Numbered from the stretch's first letter, positions 51,811-62,068 are shown. The stretch: DNA of 64,000 nt from an uncultured Aquimarina sp. (GCF_947495315.1 NZ_CANLYD010000004.1:353394-417393); one strand, 5' to 3'. Notes: a model not told the origin generated them from the sequence alone. A program made the numbers and translations.

Positions 51811-52191
51811 ATGAAAAAAACAATTGTAACTGCATTGACTATAATGTTCATCACATCTGCTAGCTTTGCAACCGAAAAACATATGATGACGAATAGTCAT
51901 AATTATGAACTTATTACTAATCAAGTAAGTACCTTTTGCATGGCAATAGTGAAAGGTGAAACTGACACAGTAAAGAAAATGATAGAACTAGGAAGCGATG
52001 TAAATAAAAAATCAGAAGGCATGACTCCATTAATGTATGCTGCTCGGTATAACAGAGTGGATATAATTAAAATTTTAGTGGAAAAAGGAGCAAAGATTAA
52101 AACAAGAGATAGTAAAGGTAATACTGCAATGAAATTTGCGAAATTATCCAATGCTAAAGAAGCTATTGCTCTTTTGGAAGAACTATCATAA
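51811..52191 (+). CDS. exported ankyrin-repeat protein
   Basis: 126 residues. Signal peptide MKKTIVTALTIMFITSASFA, cut before Thr21. Mature part of about 106 residues with two complete ankyrin repeats (DTVKKMIELGSDVNKKSEG, then MTPLMYAARYNRVDIIKILVEKGAKIKTRDSKG) and a capping helix (NTAMKFAKLSNAKEAIALLEEL). A periplasmic protein-protein binder; similar small ankyrin proteins act as inhibitors or immunity-like partners in other bacteria, but no partner gene is adjacent. Followed by a strong terminator. Confidence 0.85.
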   Translation: MKKTIVTALTIMFITSASFATEKHMMTNSHNYELITNQVSTFCMAIVKGETDTVKKMIELGSDVNKKSEGMTPLMYAARYNRVDIIKILVEKGAKIKTRDSKGNTAMKFAKLSNAKEAIALLEELS

Positions 52192-52213
52192 TATTTTAAA
52201 AATTCAAATCGTG

Positions 52214-52250
52214 AAAACTTCGCTTATTGGCTTTCTAAGCGAAGTTTTTT
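52214..52250. terminator. bidirectional terminator, ankyrin gene / M48 gene
   Basis: Perfect 13-bp stem AAAACTTCGCTTA (52214-52226) with 52236-52248, 9-base loop, Ts following on the plus strand. It abuts the end of the convergent M48 protease gene. Confidence 0.85.
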
Positions 52251-53016
52251 ATTCCCCACTGTATTCTTTTATAGCTTCTTGAATTTTTTCGATACGATTA
52301 TCAGGATCTGGATGCGTACTCTGAAATTCTGGAGTACGGTTAGGGCCAGCCGCATTTTTTAGAATTTGCATAACGCCAATCATTTCCTGTGGATTATAAC
52401 CAGAATTGATCATAAACAAAACACCTAATTTGTCACTTTCTAATTCATCATCTCTACCATTACCCAAAAGTACATTTTGTCCTATTCCACTTACAAGCCC
52501 TCCGGCGTCAGCGCCAACAGAAGCTCCTGTAGAAATAGTTTTCCAAAACTCATGTTCCGCAATTCGTTCTGCAGAATGTCTACCTAATACATGCCCAATT
52601 TCATGACCCAATACACCGGCTAATTGATCTTCATTCTGTAATTTAGAATAGAGAGCAAAGGTTATAAATATTTGACCTCCTGGCAGTGCAAACGCATTAA
52701 TCGTATTAGGATCTGCTAAAAGGTGAAATTCGTATTGGTAAGGTGATTGTCTTGCCATCGTATTCGCGATAAGCTTGTTTCCTACATTATCTACATAATT
52801 CTGAAGTTTTTGATCTGGATAAAGACCACCGTGTTGTCTAGTTATCTCCGGTTCACTCTGAAGTCCGATTGCTATTTCCTGATCTGTGGTCATGTTAATA
52901 TTTTGAACTCTATCAGTATACTCATTAAGAGTTTTGTTATTACACTTCTTAAAGAAGGCAAAAGCCACAATAGCAAGTCCTATTAATATTCTTATTTTTA
53001 ATCCACCACGTCTCAT
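52249..53016 (-). CDS. M48-family metalloprotease
   Basis: 255 residues. One N-terminal hydrophobic segment (RILIGLAIVAFAFF) is a membrane anchor or signal. The zinc motif is HEIGH at 138-142 in GVLGHEIGHVLGRHSAERIAE; the third ligand Glu is in GRDDELESDKLGVLFM. ADPNTINAFALPGGQIFI precedes the active site as in the BepA/LoiP/Oma1 group, and FQSTHPDPDNRIEKIQE closes the domain. No TPR domain, so it is a short BepA-like protease acting in the periplasm, probably on misfolded outer-membrane proteins. Confidence 0.9.
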   Translation of the reverse strand: MRRGGLKIRILIGLAIVAFAFFKKCNNKTLNEYTDRVQNINMTTDQEIAIGLQSEPEITRQHGGLYPDQKLQNYVDNVGNKLIANTMARQSPYQYEFHLLADPNTINAFALPGGQIFITFALYSKLQNEDQLAGVLGHEIGHVLGRHSAERIAEHEFWKTISTGASVGADAGGLVSGIGQNVLLGNGRDDELESDKLGVLFMINSGYNPQEMIGVMQILKNAAGPNRTPEFQSTHPDPDNRIEKIQEAIKEYSGE

Positions 53017-53080
53017 GGAGTTATATTTTTAGTTAATGTACATATGTTTTTTTCGGATTCATAAAGTTACTAAATATAAA

Positions 53081-53124
53081 AGTTGCTTACCAATAAATGA
53101 AAATAACATTTTTGGTAAGCAACT
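53081..53124 (-). terminator. hairpin terminator downstream of the CAP gene
   Basis: Perfect 12-bp inverted repeat AGTTGCTTACCA (53081-53092) and its complement (53113-53124) with a 20-base loop. On the minus strand it is followed by a T/A-rich run (TTTATATTTA). Placed 65 bp after the CAP gene stop. Confidence 0.55.
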
Positions 53125-53188
53125 ACTAGAGGTGTTGTGTTCGGGCTATTGAACACGAATAGTGCTAATTAGCATAGTTGATGCATGG

Positions 53189-53674
53189 TTAGCGATAAAA
53201 AAGTTGGGTATAATAGTACCTGCCATCTTGATCTTTTATTGCAGAAATACCAGTATACGTATAATTACCTTCTATATTTTCTTTATGTCCAGAACTGTTA
53301 AGCCATCCATTTACAACACTTTGTGCATCCGTATAAAATCTTGCTACATTTTCTGCTGTGCCTGTTGCATTCTCTTGATCACTTAAAACGTTTCCTCTTT
53401 GATTAAAATTATCATGATTAATCTGATTCACAGAAATCATATATTTAGTATGATCAATAGCTAATTGCTCTGCTGTTCCGTTTTTAGATAAGGTAGATAA
53501 TCCCATACCTTGACGGTGTTGATTGACAAGTGCTAATATGGCATCAGAAATATTATTTTCATTAGTAAGTTCACTTGTTTCTACATCTGTAATTTCAGCA
53601 TCATCGTCAGAAGAACATGATACTATTGTTATGATCATCAGTGTTATATATAAAAATCTTAAAATGCTTTTCAT
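53189..53674 (-). CDS. CAP/SCP-domain lipoprotein
   Basis: 161 residues from the ATG at 53674; another ATG six codons upstream (53692) is equally possible. The lipobox is TIVSC, followed by a Ser-Asp-rich tether (SSDDDAEITDV). The CAP domain has ILALVNQHRQGMGLSTLSKNG, AIDHTKYMISVNQINHDNFNQRG (His-Asp), ENVARFYTDAQSVVNGWLNSSGHKENIEG and TYTGISAIKDQDGRYYYTQLF. Bacterial CAP proteins are extracellular or periplasmic with uncertain biochemical roles. Confidence 0.9.
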   Translation of the reverse strand: MKSILRFLYITLMIITIVSCSSDDDAEITDVETSELTNENNISDAILALVNQHRQGMGLSTLSKNGTAEQLAIDHTKYMISVNQINHDNFNQRGNVLSDQENATGTAENVARFYTDAQSVVNGWLNSSGHKENIEGNYTYTGISAIKDQDGRYYYTQLFYR

Positions 53675-53725
53675 AAGATATTTAGCTTTCATATTATAAC
53701 TGAAAGAAATTAGTTTTAGTATATG

Positions 53726-54451
53726 TTACAATAATTTAGGGTTAATGTCTAATACGTTTTGATCCATATATTGTTGTATGAATTCTGAAGTGAAATTAGA
53801 GCTCCCCATTAATACTGTCTTTTGCAATTCAGATTTAATATCAAGTTTTTTAAATTCTTTAAGCATTGGTACCGATGATGGAGCGTAGGAGTAATGCCAA
53901 GGCTCATATTTAAATCCTTTTCTGCCTTTTTTATTTGTATAAACAAGATAGAAACCAAAATCATTGGCGTTATGATCCATCCATGTTTTAAATCTGGTAA
54001 AAGGCCCTTCATTATGAAAATGTTTTTCTAAAAGTACATTTTTAGGTTGTTTAACACTTCCATCAACAATATCCAGATCTGTACCCCAATGATGACGAGA
54101 GGTTCCCGGAATGGTAGAGTACTCAATTATTTTACGGATCGCTTTTATAGGTGATAATCCACTGGCAGTATATCTTTCATATTTGCGTTCCCAAATACGA
54201 TTTTGATGCTCATAGTCTCTATAACTGGAAACAACTTTAAGTTTAATATCTTGCTTTAAAGCTGCACTTCTCATTTTTAAAAAAGCTTGATGCGCTTTTT
54301 TACGTAGTTTATGTCCTTCGCCAACAAGTGTAGGATTTCCTTTTCCCATAAGATCACCTTTGGTATATTGCGACTGAAAATCTGCAAATGATATAGAAGA
54401 CAATCCTACCAGTCCCATAGCACTTACTTGAATAAATTTTTTTCTTTGCAT
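53726..54451 (-). CDS. M15-family D-alanyl-D-alanine carboxypeptidase (VanY-like)
   Basis: 241 residues from the ATG at 54451 (MQRKKFIQVSAMG); the longer frame starts with TTG. The N-terminus resembles a Tat-like or hydrophobic signal (QRKKFIQVSAMGLVGLSSISFA). Zinc and catalytic residues: SSYRDYEHQNRIWERKY, GTSRHHWGTDLDIVDG (His and Asp ligands) and YEPWHYSYAP (Glu and His). It trims D-Ala from peptidoglycan peptides in the periplasm. It lies upstream of the CAP gene on the same strand with a 51-bp gap. Confidence 0.9.
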   Translation of the reverse strand: MQRKKFIQVSAMGLVGLSSISFADFQSQYTKGDLMGKGNPTLVGEGHKLRKKAHQAFLKMRSAALKQDIKLKVVSSYRDYEHQNRIWERKYERYTASGLSPIKAIRKIIEYSTIPGTSRHHWGTDLDIVDGSVKQPKNVLLEKHFHNEGPFTRFKTWMDHNANDFGFYLVYTNKKGRKGFKYEPWHYSYAPSSVPMLKEFKKLDIKSELQKTVLMGSSNFTSEFIQQYMDQNVLDINPKLL

Positions 54452-54536
54452 TATTAACAAAATTATCCTTTTGAATCAGAAAGAGTGATCCTTAAAACTT
54501 ATAAATGTATCTGTAATTTAAGAAATTAAAATGAGA

Positions 54537-54582
54537 CACCGCAGTTAATCATCTTATTATGATGCACTGCGGTGTTTTTTTG
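54537..54582. terminator. hairpin terminator between M15 and clpP genes
   Basis: 10-bp stem ACACCGCAGT (54537-54546) with 54567-54576; an inner CATC/GATG can extend it. The T-run (seven Ts) is on the plus strand, although both flanking genes are on the minus strand; on that strand the tail is CTCATTTTAA. Probably ends clpP transcripts, perhaps in both directions. Confidence 0.55.
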
Positions 54583-54622
54583 ATCTTAAAAATCGAATAT
54601 TTAATAATAAAATATTTTGTGA

Positions 54623-55171
54623 TTATGAGAGTATACCATCCACTATACCATATTCCATAGATTCATCTGCATCCATCCAGTAATCACGGTTAAAATCCTT
54701 TAATACTTTATCGATATCTTGGCCACAATTATCTGCTAGAATTTGAGCACTTAATTCTTTAGTTTTTAAAATTTCCGTAGCTTGAATTTCTATATTAGAA
54801 GCTTGACCTCTAGCTCCACCACTAGGTTGGTGTATCATTACTTTAGCATGAGGTTGGATAAATCTACGTCCTTTTTTGCCAACACTTAAAAGAATAGATC
54901 CCATAGAAGCAGCTAAACCTGTACAGATAGTAGAAACAGGGCTCTTTAAAGCTTTAATAGTGTCATACATAGCGAATCCTGATGTTACATAACCACCCGG
55001 ACTATTGATGTATAATTTTATTTCTTCATTACTAATCATATCCAGATACATCAATCTGTCAATTACATGCTTAGCTGATTTATCATCGACTTGACCCCAC
55101 AGAAAAACACTACGGTCTTCTAGAAATTTTTTGTCTATTATATCTTGGATTTTTCCTGATTTCTCTTTCAT
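54623..55171 (-). CDS. clpP: ATP-dependent Clp protease proteolytic subunit (ClpP family)
   Basis: 182 residues, slightly short of typical ClpP (about 195-225) and with no long propeptide. Triad: Ser89 in CTGLAASMGSILL, His114 in KVMIHQPSGGARGQ and Asp163 in FNRDYWMDADES. The oligomer strand YINSPGGYVTSGFAMYDTI matches the family. No clpX or tig gene is adjacent, so it may be the second ClpP paralogue that many Flavobacteriia carry; that point is inference. Confidence 0.9.
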   Translation of the reverse strand: MKEKSGKIQDIIDKKFLEDRSVFLWGQVDDKSAKHVIDRLMYLDMISNEEIKLYINSPGGYVTSGFAMYDTIKALKSPVSTICTGLAASMGSILLSVGKKGRRFIQPHAKVMIHQPSGGARGQASNIEIQATEILKTKELSAQILADNCGQDIDKVLKDFNRDYWMDADESMEYGIVDGILS

Positions 55172-55385
55172 ATGATTTATGATTATTTTTTCTAAATGTA
55201 GTTAAAAGTATAATTATTTTTGATAAATAATGGTATACATTTTTATGATTTCACAAAATTTTATAATTGAAATTTTAAATGTCAAGAATCATATTCTTTG
55301 AATTTAGAATTTAGATACTGTTAAAAGCTCCATAAACTAGAATGGTTGTAATCTAAATAATTAAACTTAAGATATTTTTTGTTGA

Positions 55386-56921
55386 TTATAACTTCTTAAT
55401 AGTCATTCCTGTAGCTTGACCAATTATAGTAATATCAATAGTATTACTAGAGTTTACACCTCTTATTTTGATTCCATAACTCTGAAATGCACTTAAACTT
55501 AAAATCATTTTTCTGCTTGCGGTTGCATATCTGTTAGCATTGTTTCCTCCTGGTAGAGAAAAAATAGCACCAGTATTAGCTATAGGATTTGTGTTTTCAC
55601 TTACAACCACTTCAAAAGATGGTCTGTTTGCATTTTCATCTTTTATAACAGAAACAGTATAAGAAACTTCATAAAGACCAGCCTCCGTTATTTGGACTTG
55701 GTCATTGTTTACATTATTGATAGATCCAGCAGATACTCTTGCGGTGTTTAATGGGATTTGAAAACCGTTTGGATTAAAACCATTAACAGATATGTCTGAA
55801 TCAGTAGTATTATATTTATCTACATATGTAAGACTTGACGAAGTCCCTCCTCCCGAAAGATTATTAATCAAGTGCCAGTTGGTGCCATCACTTTGAATTT
55901 TTAAAACTGTGTTTGCTGCGATAGAGGTCTGGGTAGCGTTAGAGAGGTCTTGGTAAGCCGAAACAGTAACAGCAGATCCAGTTTGGTTTTTAAGGATGTG
56001 CTCACGACCATTACATGTATTCGCGTTAGGTAACGTGATAGTATGATTCCCTGTAATAATGATGGTGTAGTAGTCTTCGGTTAGTGTTAGAGCCCCCGTT
56101 GTATTAAGTATAGATTTTGAAAAAGAACCTTCAAGTTGTAAAGTTGAATTTGCTTTGTTAAAACCAGATGAGGGATCATCATAATCGCTATCAATAGGTA
56201 CTTCTTGTGTATTGATATTGATCCCGAATCGTGTTTTGGAATCCGGACTATTATCGCTACCCTCAACTCTAAAAAACTCTCTATGAAATTGGCCTCTTCG
56301 GTAATCAAAACGTTTAAAAACTATTTGTTCATCACCATCATCACCAATGATAAATTCTAATCTACCATCATTAGCTGGGCCGGATGAACCGATTTCAAAT
56401 AAATCCGTAGCGCCTGTACTTCCTTTCAGTCTAAAACTTCCATTTGCTGTGGTAAAAAATAATGGTTTATAAAAAGAAGCGCCAGCAGCGGCAAATTGAA
56501 GTGCAGATGTAGTCCCGTCACCATTTATATACACCAAAGGTTGATCATCATCTGTATAGTCTGTAATAGTCTGTGTTAATCCTAGAGTTTCTCTTCGACC
56601 AAATTGCAATAATGGGAGATTAGCGGACCTGATTTCCATTCTTACATCATTAATATGACCCAAAAAGGAGGTAGCCGGAAGCCCGGTATTACCATCCACC
56701 AACCAATTATCATTGGCTGTAGAAACCCAATTTGTACCATCAAAGACAAAAATTTTGCCTTCTTCAAGATTGTATAAAATAGCACCTGTTGCAGCTCCTG
56801 TTACTCCGTTCATTTCTGCAGTTGTGGCGGCGGTTGGTAACCCCATAACTGAGCCTGCATCTATTTGGGCATATACTTGAGTTAAACATAGAAGAAGTAC
56901 AGTGAATAATAGTCTTTTCAT
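55386..56921 (-). CDS. secreted protein with shared N-terminal module and C-terminal beta jelly-roll
   Basis: 511 residues. Signal peptide MKRLLFTVLLLCLTQVYA, cut before Gln19. The mature start (QIDAGSVMGLPTAATTAE...GAILYNLEEGKIFVFDGTNW) is paralogous to that of the 315-residue protein encoded at 62069. Such 'GAILYN...DGTNW' modules are frequent in tail-fibre-like proteins of Bacteroidota. A middle region of short beta strands follows (GSTGATDLFEIGSSGPANDGR and others). The last 140 residues (about 370-511) look like a C1q/TNF-type jelly roll (ITEAGLYEVSYTVSVIKDENANRPSFEVVV...). No T9SS sorting domain. A surface or fibre role is inferred. Confidence 0.65.
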   Translation of the reverse strand: MKRLLFTVLLLCLTQVYAQIDAGSVMGLPTAATTAEMNGVTGAATGAILYNLEEGKIFVFDGTNWVSTANDNWLVDGNTGLPATSFLGHINDVRMEIRSANLPLLQFGRRETLGLTQTITDYTDDDQPLVYINGDGTTSALQFAAAGASFYKPLFFTTANGSFRLKGSTGATDLFEIGSSGPANDGRLEFIIGDDGDEQIVFKRFDYRRGQFHREFFRVEGSDNSPDSKTRFGININTQEVPIDSDYDDPSSGFNKANSTLQLEGSFSKSILNTTGALTLTEDYYTIIITGNHTITLPNANTCNGREHILKNQTGSAVTVSAYQDLSNATQTSIAANTVLKIQSDGTNWHLINNLSGGGTSSSLTYVDKYNTTDSDISVNGFNPNGFQIPLNTARVSAGSINNVNNDQVQITEAGLYEVSYTVSVIKDENANRPSFEVVVSENTNPIANTGAIFSLPGGNNANRYATASRKMILSLSAFQSYGIKIRGVNSSNTIDITIIGQATGMTIKKL

Positions 56922-57079
56922 TAAAATATTATCGGGACATAAAATTAAATCTAAAAAATATAAGCGACTTTTTAGAAAGTAACCAAGTTAATATTTTTTT
57001 TTCTATTTTTTCCCTGAAAATCTTAAAAGTATTTTAATCGACAGTTAGGTGTTTTGCAACTTATAATGCAGAAGGATTA

Positions 57080-58240
57080 TTATCTCGTAATATATAAATA
57101 TCCTGCTCTATCTTTTATTCCATTAGCGAATAAGACATAATAATATGTTCCTACTGGTAATTCTTCTCCTTTTGCAATAGTTGCTCGACCTTGGGAAATA
57201 CCATTAAAAGCTTCCGAAGTTTGTTGAACTTCGTGATACGCTTTTCGGTTATAGACCAATACACCCCAACGATTATATATAAACAATTCATTATCTGGGA
57301 ATTGTGCTAGTCCTTGTATGACAAAGGTATCATTAAATCCATCTCCGTTTGGAGAAACAGCAGTAAATACTTCTAGGTCGTCATCTAATATTCTGTTAGA
57401 AGTACCAAAGGTAAGTACCACATAATCATTAGGGATGATTAAGTCAGAGGTAATTTCACCGGTATCAAGATCTCCGGTTATTGCAGTATTTCCAAGATTA
57501 ACCCACTCTTCTAAGTTTGGATCCCATCCTACAACTCTTAAGTCGGCTAAATCATTGACCAAGGTTGGAATATTACTATTGGTATCCCAAGTTAGCGTTA
57601 CCCTGGTTTCTCGATCTCCATCTACGTCCCAAAACTCAAAAATGCTAATTCCAAATAACAAATCACCAAAATTATTTGTATCAAAATTATCTGAGAAAAA
57701 ATTAGGGAAATTTGGATTTTCGAAGAAATAAGCTGCTCGAGCAGTGTTATTGGCTGCTTGACTCTCTATGCGAGCTGGTCTATGACGAAAATCATCACCA
57801 ATAGGAAATGAAAAATCAAGCTGACCAGTGATAGTCGAATAACCATCAACATAACGATCGTTGTTTTCTCCTAAGTAAGGAGAGTCATTAAGGTAATCCA
57901 GAGAAACATTTATTTGATCTCTTGGTGTAAAAACTCTTCCGTTAGTAAATTCCTGAAAATTATTAATCCCAACGGCAACTTCCAGAAATAAGTCATCTAA
58001 TACATCAATTTCCATATCGTAGAAAATAGGACGATTAGTTCCGGAAATTGTTAAGCTATTTTGATTGTAGAAACCAGTAAATCCCACATTTTGATCAAAA
58101 TCTCCATCGTTTATTAAATCCAAATGAAACCCCACTTGACCTTGATCATGAATTTGTACATTTCCAAAGTTATGAAATGCAGTTTGAGCACTTAATACAA
58201 GCGAAAACAAAAACAGATATGTAGATATTATTTTTTTCAT
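57080..58240 (-). CDS. T9SS cargo with gliding-motility-associated type B C-terminal domain
   Basis: 386 residues from the ATG at 58240; a GTG three codons earlier touches the upstream stop. A signal peptide (cut near LSAQ) is followed by a beta-rich body (about 20-290) with no known family. The type B sorting domain (about 295-386) is clear: [40 protein letters not shown], then [27 protein letters not shown]. It follows the 1267-residue gene after 9 bp, so both are co-translated. Such CTDs commonly need a PorP/SprF partner; none is visible in the window. Confidence 0.85.
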   Translation of the reverse strand: MKKIISTYLFLFSLVLSAQTAFHNFGNVQIHDQGQVGFHLDLINDGDFDQNVGFTGFYNQNSLTISGTNRPIFYDMEIDVLDDLFLEVAVGINNFQEFTNGRVFTPRDQINVSLDYLNDSPYLGENNDRYVDGYSTITGQLDFSFPIGDDFRHRPARIESQAANNTARAAYFFENPNFPNFFSDNFDTNNFGDLLFGISIFEFWDVDGDRETRVTLTWDTNSNIPTLVNDLADLRVVGWDPNLEEWVNLGNTAITGDLDTGEITSDLIIPNDYVVLTFGTSNRILDDDLEVFTAVSPNGDGFNDTFVIQGLAQFPDNELFIYNRWGVLVYNRKAYHEVQQTSEAFNGISQGRATIAKGEELPVGTYYYVLFANGIKDRAGYLYITR

Positions 58241-58249
58241 TTTATTCAC

Positions 58250-61200
58250 CTAGTTTGGTCTGACTCTATAGGTGATTCTTCTATTTGTAATGATAGTCGC
58301 TGCTCCAACAGCAAAACCGTTTCCAAACTCTGAAGTTGAGTTAGATACTATAGCTGTTGAAGTAATAATACTTCCCGGAGGAATTATTGATCCCAGCGTA
58401 ATACTGATGTTAAACCTATTTGTATTATCTGTATTGCCATCACTACCAGTGTATAGCGATGTAGTATTATCTGTATCAGCACCACTTCCTTCTACACCAG
58501 AACCTAAATATATTTGACCTTCACCATAATCTTGTGTTAGCCCTAATTGATTATCTCCAGGGGTTGCTGTTCCTTGATTAATATCTGTGAGAAAAACTTC
58601 TATAGTCGCACCAGGACGAGACCAACCAACAATTTTCAAAGTGGTACCTGAAATTGTTACTGATTCAAAAATAGGAAAATTAAGACTACCGTTTGGTCCA
58701 GTATCAGCATCACCTGTGTCATTTATTGTTACTCCATCATTTGCGATATCAATTCCTAAGGCGTCAGCAACTGTTCCATTAGCATATATAGAATTTTGAG
58801 ATATTAGATTTCCAGATGTTGTTCCACCTGTTAATATGATACCTGACCCACCATTAGCATTAATGACATTATTAGTTACAGAGGAGTTGTTTTCTGCTAA
58901 ATTGATACCACTTAACTCAGTACAACCATTATCACTTCCAGCGGTAGTTATTGTATTTTCTGTTATTGTTACATTACCCTGGTTGTCGAAAATTCCAGTT
59001 GAAGCGGAACTATCTATAAGATTGTTTTGTATCGTAACTCCGCTACCATTATTTATTCTGATATTGTATTCACAAGCTCGAAAACCATTATTGGTAATAT
59101 GGTTGTTTTGAATAAGTGTTGAAGTTCCTCCATTAACAGAAATACCAAAATCAGTGTTTGAAGCAACATAGTTGCCATCAATAGTAACCGTTCCATCGGT
59201 AATTTCAAATCCATCATCAACATAACTACCTACACCAACAGGACCAAGTACTCCTAATGCATTAACTCCTAGTAGATTTTCAGTAATTAGATTTCCTGTA
59301 CCAGAATCTTGGCGTATAGCTCTTCTATTTCCTCCATAAACGGCTAGATTTCTAATGACAAGGTTAGAAGCTTGTAATTGTATAACATCACCATTATCAC
59401 TACGTACTTGTATTTCAGGTAAATCGTAATTTGGTAACGTGGTTGCAGAAGTTCCAACAGTGGTTCCTCCAGATCCAACCGTTCCCGTATTTGTATCTCC
59501 AGAATATGCTGTCTGTGTTCGACCATCAATATGTGTAGCATCATCAGTAATGACATCAAGAGGATCGCTATTTGGTAAATCGATATCAAAAAAACCACTC
59601 GCAAAGTTAGCATCTGGGGTTCTACCAAATAAATCTCCAGTAGGAGGGATCATAAAGATGGATGTATCTTCTCCTGCTGCTGGATCAAAAATACTATTTG
59701 TATCTATATCTAATCCTGTTTCATCCAGATTATTAGAGTTTATAATGAACTGACCTAGTGATCCCTGTCCATCATCATTAGTGTTAACTATAGTATTAAA
59801 ATTAAAACCAAAATCTACATCAACAGCTCCTTCACTTAATATTGTGATTGTAGATACTGTTTGGGCGCCAACAAGTGTACCTGCAGCGACATCTTCGTTA
59901 GCAGGATTCGCACCACCAATTTCAGTAGTTACTGTCCCAAGTGTACTAGCTGCAAAAGTAGATCTAAATGTTTGAATGGGTAAACAAGTAGTACATGCTG
60001 TTCCACCTCCTCTTGTGGAGTTTACAGTGCCATTTACCACTCGTAGGCTATAGGTTCCATTAGCCATTCCACCGATATTATATTCACCATTTACATCAGT
60101 GATGTCAGAATCTACCAAAGTACCAGTGTTATCATAAAGTTCTACCGTAACTCCTTCAATACCAATACCAAAAGATGAAGCAAGATCTCTTCCGACTCCT
60201 CCAGGATAATTAACATCTTCAAAAACAGTACCTGTTATCAAATTACTGGGTACTTTTAATAAAACTGAATTTAGTAATACAAAATCACCACCAGTTTGAA
60301 TATTAGTAGTGGCTGTAGTTTCTCCTAAAGTAATTAGAGAAGAAATGTCATATGTATCCAAATCAAAACCAAATAAAGAAGAATCGTTTATTGGTGGATC
60401 GGGAAGAATTGGAGTATCATCATATATTGTAGAATTGAATACACTTTCAAGAGGTGGTATATTATTTCCATCTCCCGTAAGGTTAGTTGTCCCGGCCGTA
60501 GTTGTAATAGAAATCACCTCATTTCCTGTTCGTTGTGGGTCTCCTTCCCAAGATAAAACAGAAGTTTTAGAACCTGTGGAGCCAATAGCAAAAAAACCAC
60601 TTAATGTGTAATCTGTGGTGGTGTTCACTTGGCCATCAAAACCATTGTACATATTAATACTTACAGCTGGCAATGTGGGATTCGTATAAAAGATATATAA
60701 GGCCCATCCACCAAATACTGCAGTACCCGTGCAATATCCAAAAATGTCATCAGTAGTGTCAATACTAAGTCCAGAAAAATCATAGGTGTTGGAGGAAGGA
60801 TCCGGAACACCTTGAACGATAGAGGTTACATCACTTACCATCCCATGATAAAGACCAAAAGCTGTATTAACTACATCTGCTGTAACAGGTTGTCCTTCAA
60901 AGAGAATGACGTCATCTGCAGCAGTACTGGAATGTGCCCAGGTTAAATATGCTTTTTCTATGGTCGAACCTGCTGGTATAGTTGTGGTTAAGGTATTTGC
61001 GGAAGAAGTTGTAATAGCACAGGGATCACCGGTTTCATCTTCTGTTCTCAAAGTACCTGCAGTTAGCGCATAATCATAATATCCGTTAAATTCATCGAAT
61101 AAAGTCAGGGTAACATCATCATTTAAGGCAGGGTCGCCATCATCATTAATTGTTATTGTCCCATTTTGTGTACCAACTGAAGTATTACTGATATTACTCA

Positions 61201-62053
61201 AGTTTACAAAAAAGGTTTCTGCGTTTTCACCAAAAACATTGTTAATAATAGGAATTGTAAATGTTTGGGGTTCATTAAGACTTCCAATAAAATTTAGAGT
61301 ACCTGAGGATGTAGTATAATCAGAATCGGCAAAAGCAGTATTATCTACTGTATTATAATCTACAGAAAAACCTCCAGTCACTGTGCCACCTGTAAGTCGC
61401 GCAGTAATGGTCGCTAATCCTATGTTTTCATTAACAGTCAGATCCTCAACTGCTACGGTAGGACCTAATACAGCTGAGATAACTAAATTATCTATAAAAG
61501 CAAATTCGGTTCCTTCAAAGGATTCATTACCGCCAATAACCTGTAGACGAAAAACCGTATTCGCAGATATAAAAGCAGAAATATCTTGTGTAAAGGTTCC
61601 TGTATTAGTTTCTACAATAGTTCCAGAGCCTATTTGGGTAAAATTAGCTCCGTTGTCATTGGACATAAAAATACCTAATTCTTCATTAAAAAAAGCATCT
61701 AAACCATTAGATGCCCAATCAAAACTAATAGTTGCAGAAGAGGCACCAGTAAGATCAAGAGTTCTATTTATCCCATGCCCACCATTATTATCAGCACCAT
61801 TTCCAACAAAAGCTAAAACATTGGTATTACCGTTTGAGGTACCAAGAAAAATAAAAGTATCACCAAAGATAGGTGAACCATCGTCATTTGTTTCTACCCA
61901 ATTAGTTGACCATGTTCCAGTACCATCATTTCTATTATAGGCTTGAGTGGTAAAATTATCAGCAAAAGTGGTTTGCCCAAACAAATTACTATTTGGTAAA
62001 GTAATTACCAATGTTAAAAGAAAATAGGATATGTTTTTTTTTAGTTTTTTCAC
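58250..62053 (-). CDS. giant secreted multidomain protein (Calx-beta, SdrD-B, parallel beta-helix)
   Basis: 1267 residues starting at GTG (no ATG in reach); signal peptide ends near FGQ27. Domain order: a jelly-roll region (about 28-190); a Calx-beta repeat (about 195-300, VAVEDLTVNENIGLATITARL to GTITINDDGDP); a beta domain with IEKAYLTWAHSS and GGWALYIFYTNP (305-600); an SdrD-B-like domain (about 610-700, TVELYDNTGTLVDSDITDVNGEY); then right-handed parallel beta-helix repeats (about 880-1120, many 'NxITNN' turns). It ends ITNRRITYRVRPN with no type A or B sorting domain. The downstream gene supplies one, so the pair may be a split cargo. Adhesin- or matrix-like role inferred. Confidence 0.8.
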   Translation of the reverse strand: MKKLKKNISYFLLTLVITLPNSNLFGQTTFADNFTTQAYNRNDGTGTWSTNWVETNDDGSPIFGDTFIFLGTSNGNTNVLAFVGNGADNNGGHGINRTLDLTGASSATISFDWASNGLDAFFNEELGIFMSNDNGANFTQIGSGTIVETNTGTFTQDISAFISANTVFRLQVIGGNESFEGTEFAFIDNLVISAVLGPTVAVEDLTVNENIGLATITARLTGGTVTGGFSVDYNTVDNTAFADSDYTTSSGTLNFIGSLNEPQTFTIPIINNVFGENAETFFVNLSNISNTSVGTQNGTITINDDGDPALNDDVTLTLFDEFNGYYDYALTAGTLRTEDETGDPCAITTSSANTLTTTIPAGSTIEKAYLTWAHSSTAADDVILFEGQPVTADVVNTAFGLYHGMVSDVTSIVQGVPDPSSNTYDFSGLSIDTTDDIFGYCTGTAVFGGWALYIFYTNPTLPAVSINMYNGFDGQVNTTTDYTLSGFFAIGSTGSKTSVLSWEGDPQRTGNEVISITTTAGTTNLTGDGNNIPPLESVFNSTIYDDTPILPDPPINDSSLFGFDLDTYDISSLITLGETTATTNIQTGGDFVLLNSVLLKVPSNLITGTVFEDVNYPGGVGRDLASSFGIGIEGVTVELYDNTGTLVDSDITDVNGEYNIGGMANGTYSLRVVNGTVNSTRGGGTACTTCLPIQTFRSTFAASTLGTVTTEIGGANPANEDVAAGTLVGAQTVSTITILSEGAVDVDFGFNFNTIVNTNDDGQGSLGQFIINSNNLDETGLDIDTNSIFDPAAGEDTSIFMIPPTGDLFGRTPDANFASGFFDIDLPNSDPLDVITDDATHIDGRTQTAYSGDTNTGTVGSGGTTVGTSATTLPNYDLPEIQVRSDNGDVIQLQASNLVIRNLAVYGGNRRAIRQDSGTGNLITENLLGVNALGVLGPVGVGSYVDDGFEITDGTVTIDGNYVASNTDFGISVNGGTSTLIQNNHITNNGFRACEYNIRINNGSGVTIQNNLIDSSASTGIFDNQGNVTITENTITTAGSDNGCTELSGINLAENNSSVTNNVINANGGSGIILTGGTTSGNLISQNSIYANGTVADALGIDIANDGVTINDTGDADTGPNGSLNFPIFESVTISGTTLKIVGWSRPGATIEVFLTDINQGTATPGDNQLGLTQDYGEGQIYLGSGVEGSGADTDNTTSLYTGSDGNTDNTNRFNISITLGSIIPPGSIITSTAIVSNSTSEFGNGFAVGAATIITNRRITYRVRPN

Positions 62054-62068
62054 TGGGCTATTTTCGAT

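Noticed and set aside
58272..61940. Several long plus-strand frames opposite the giant protein gene
   Set aside because: They are antisense shadows of a Thr/Ser/Asn-rich coding region and show no domain of their own.
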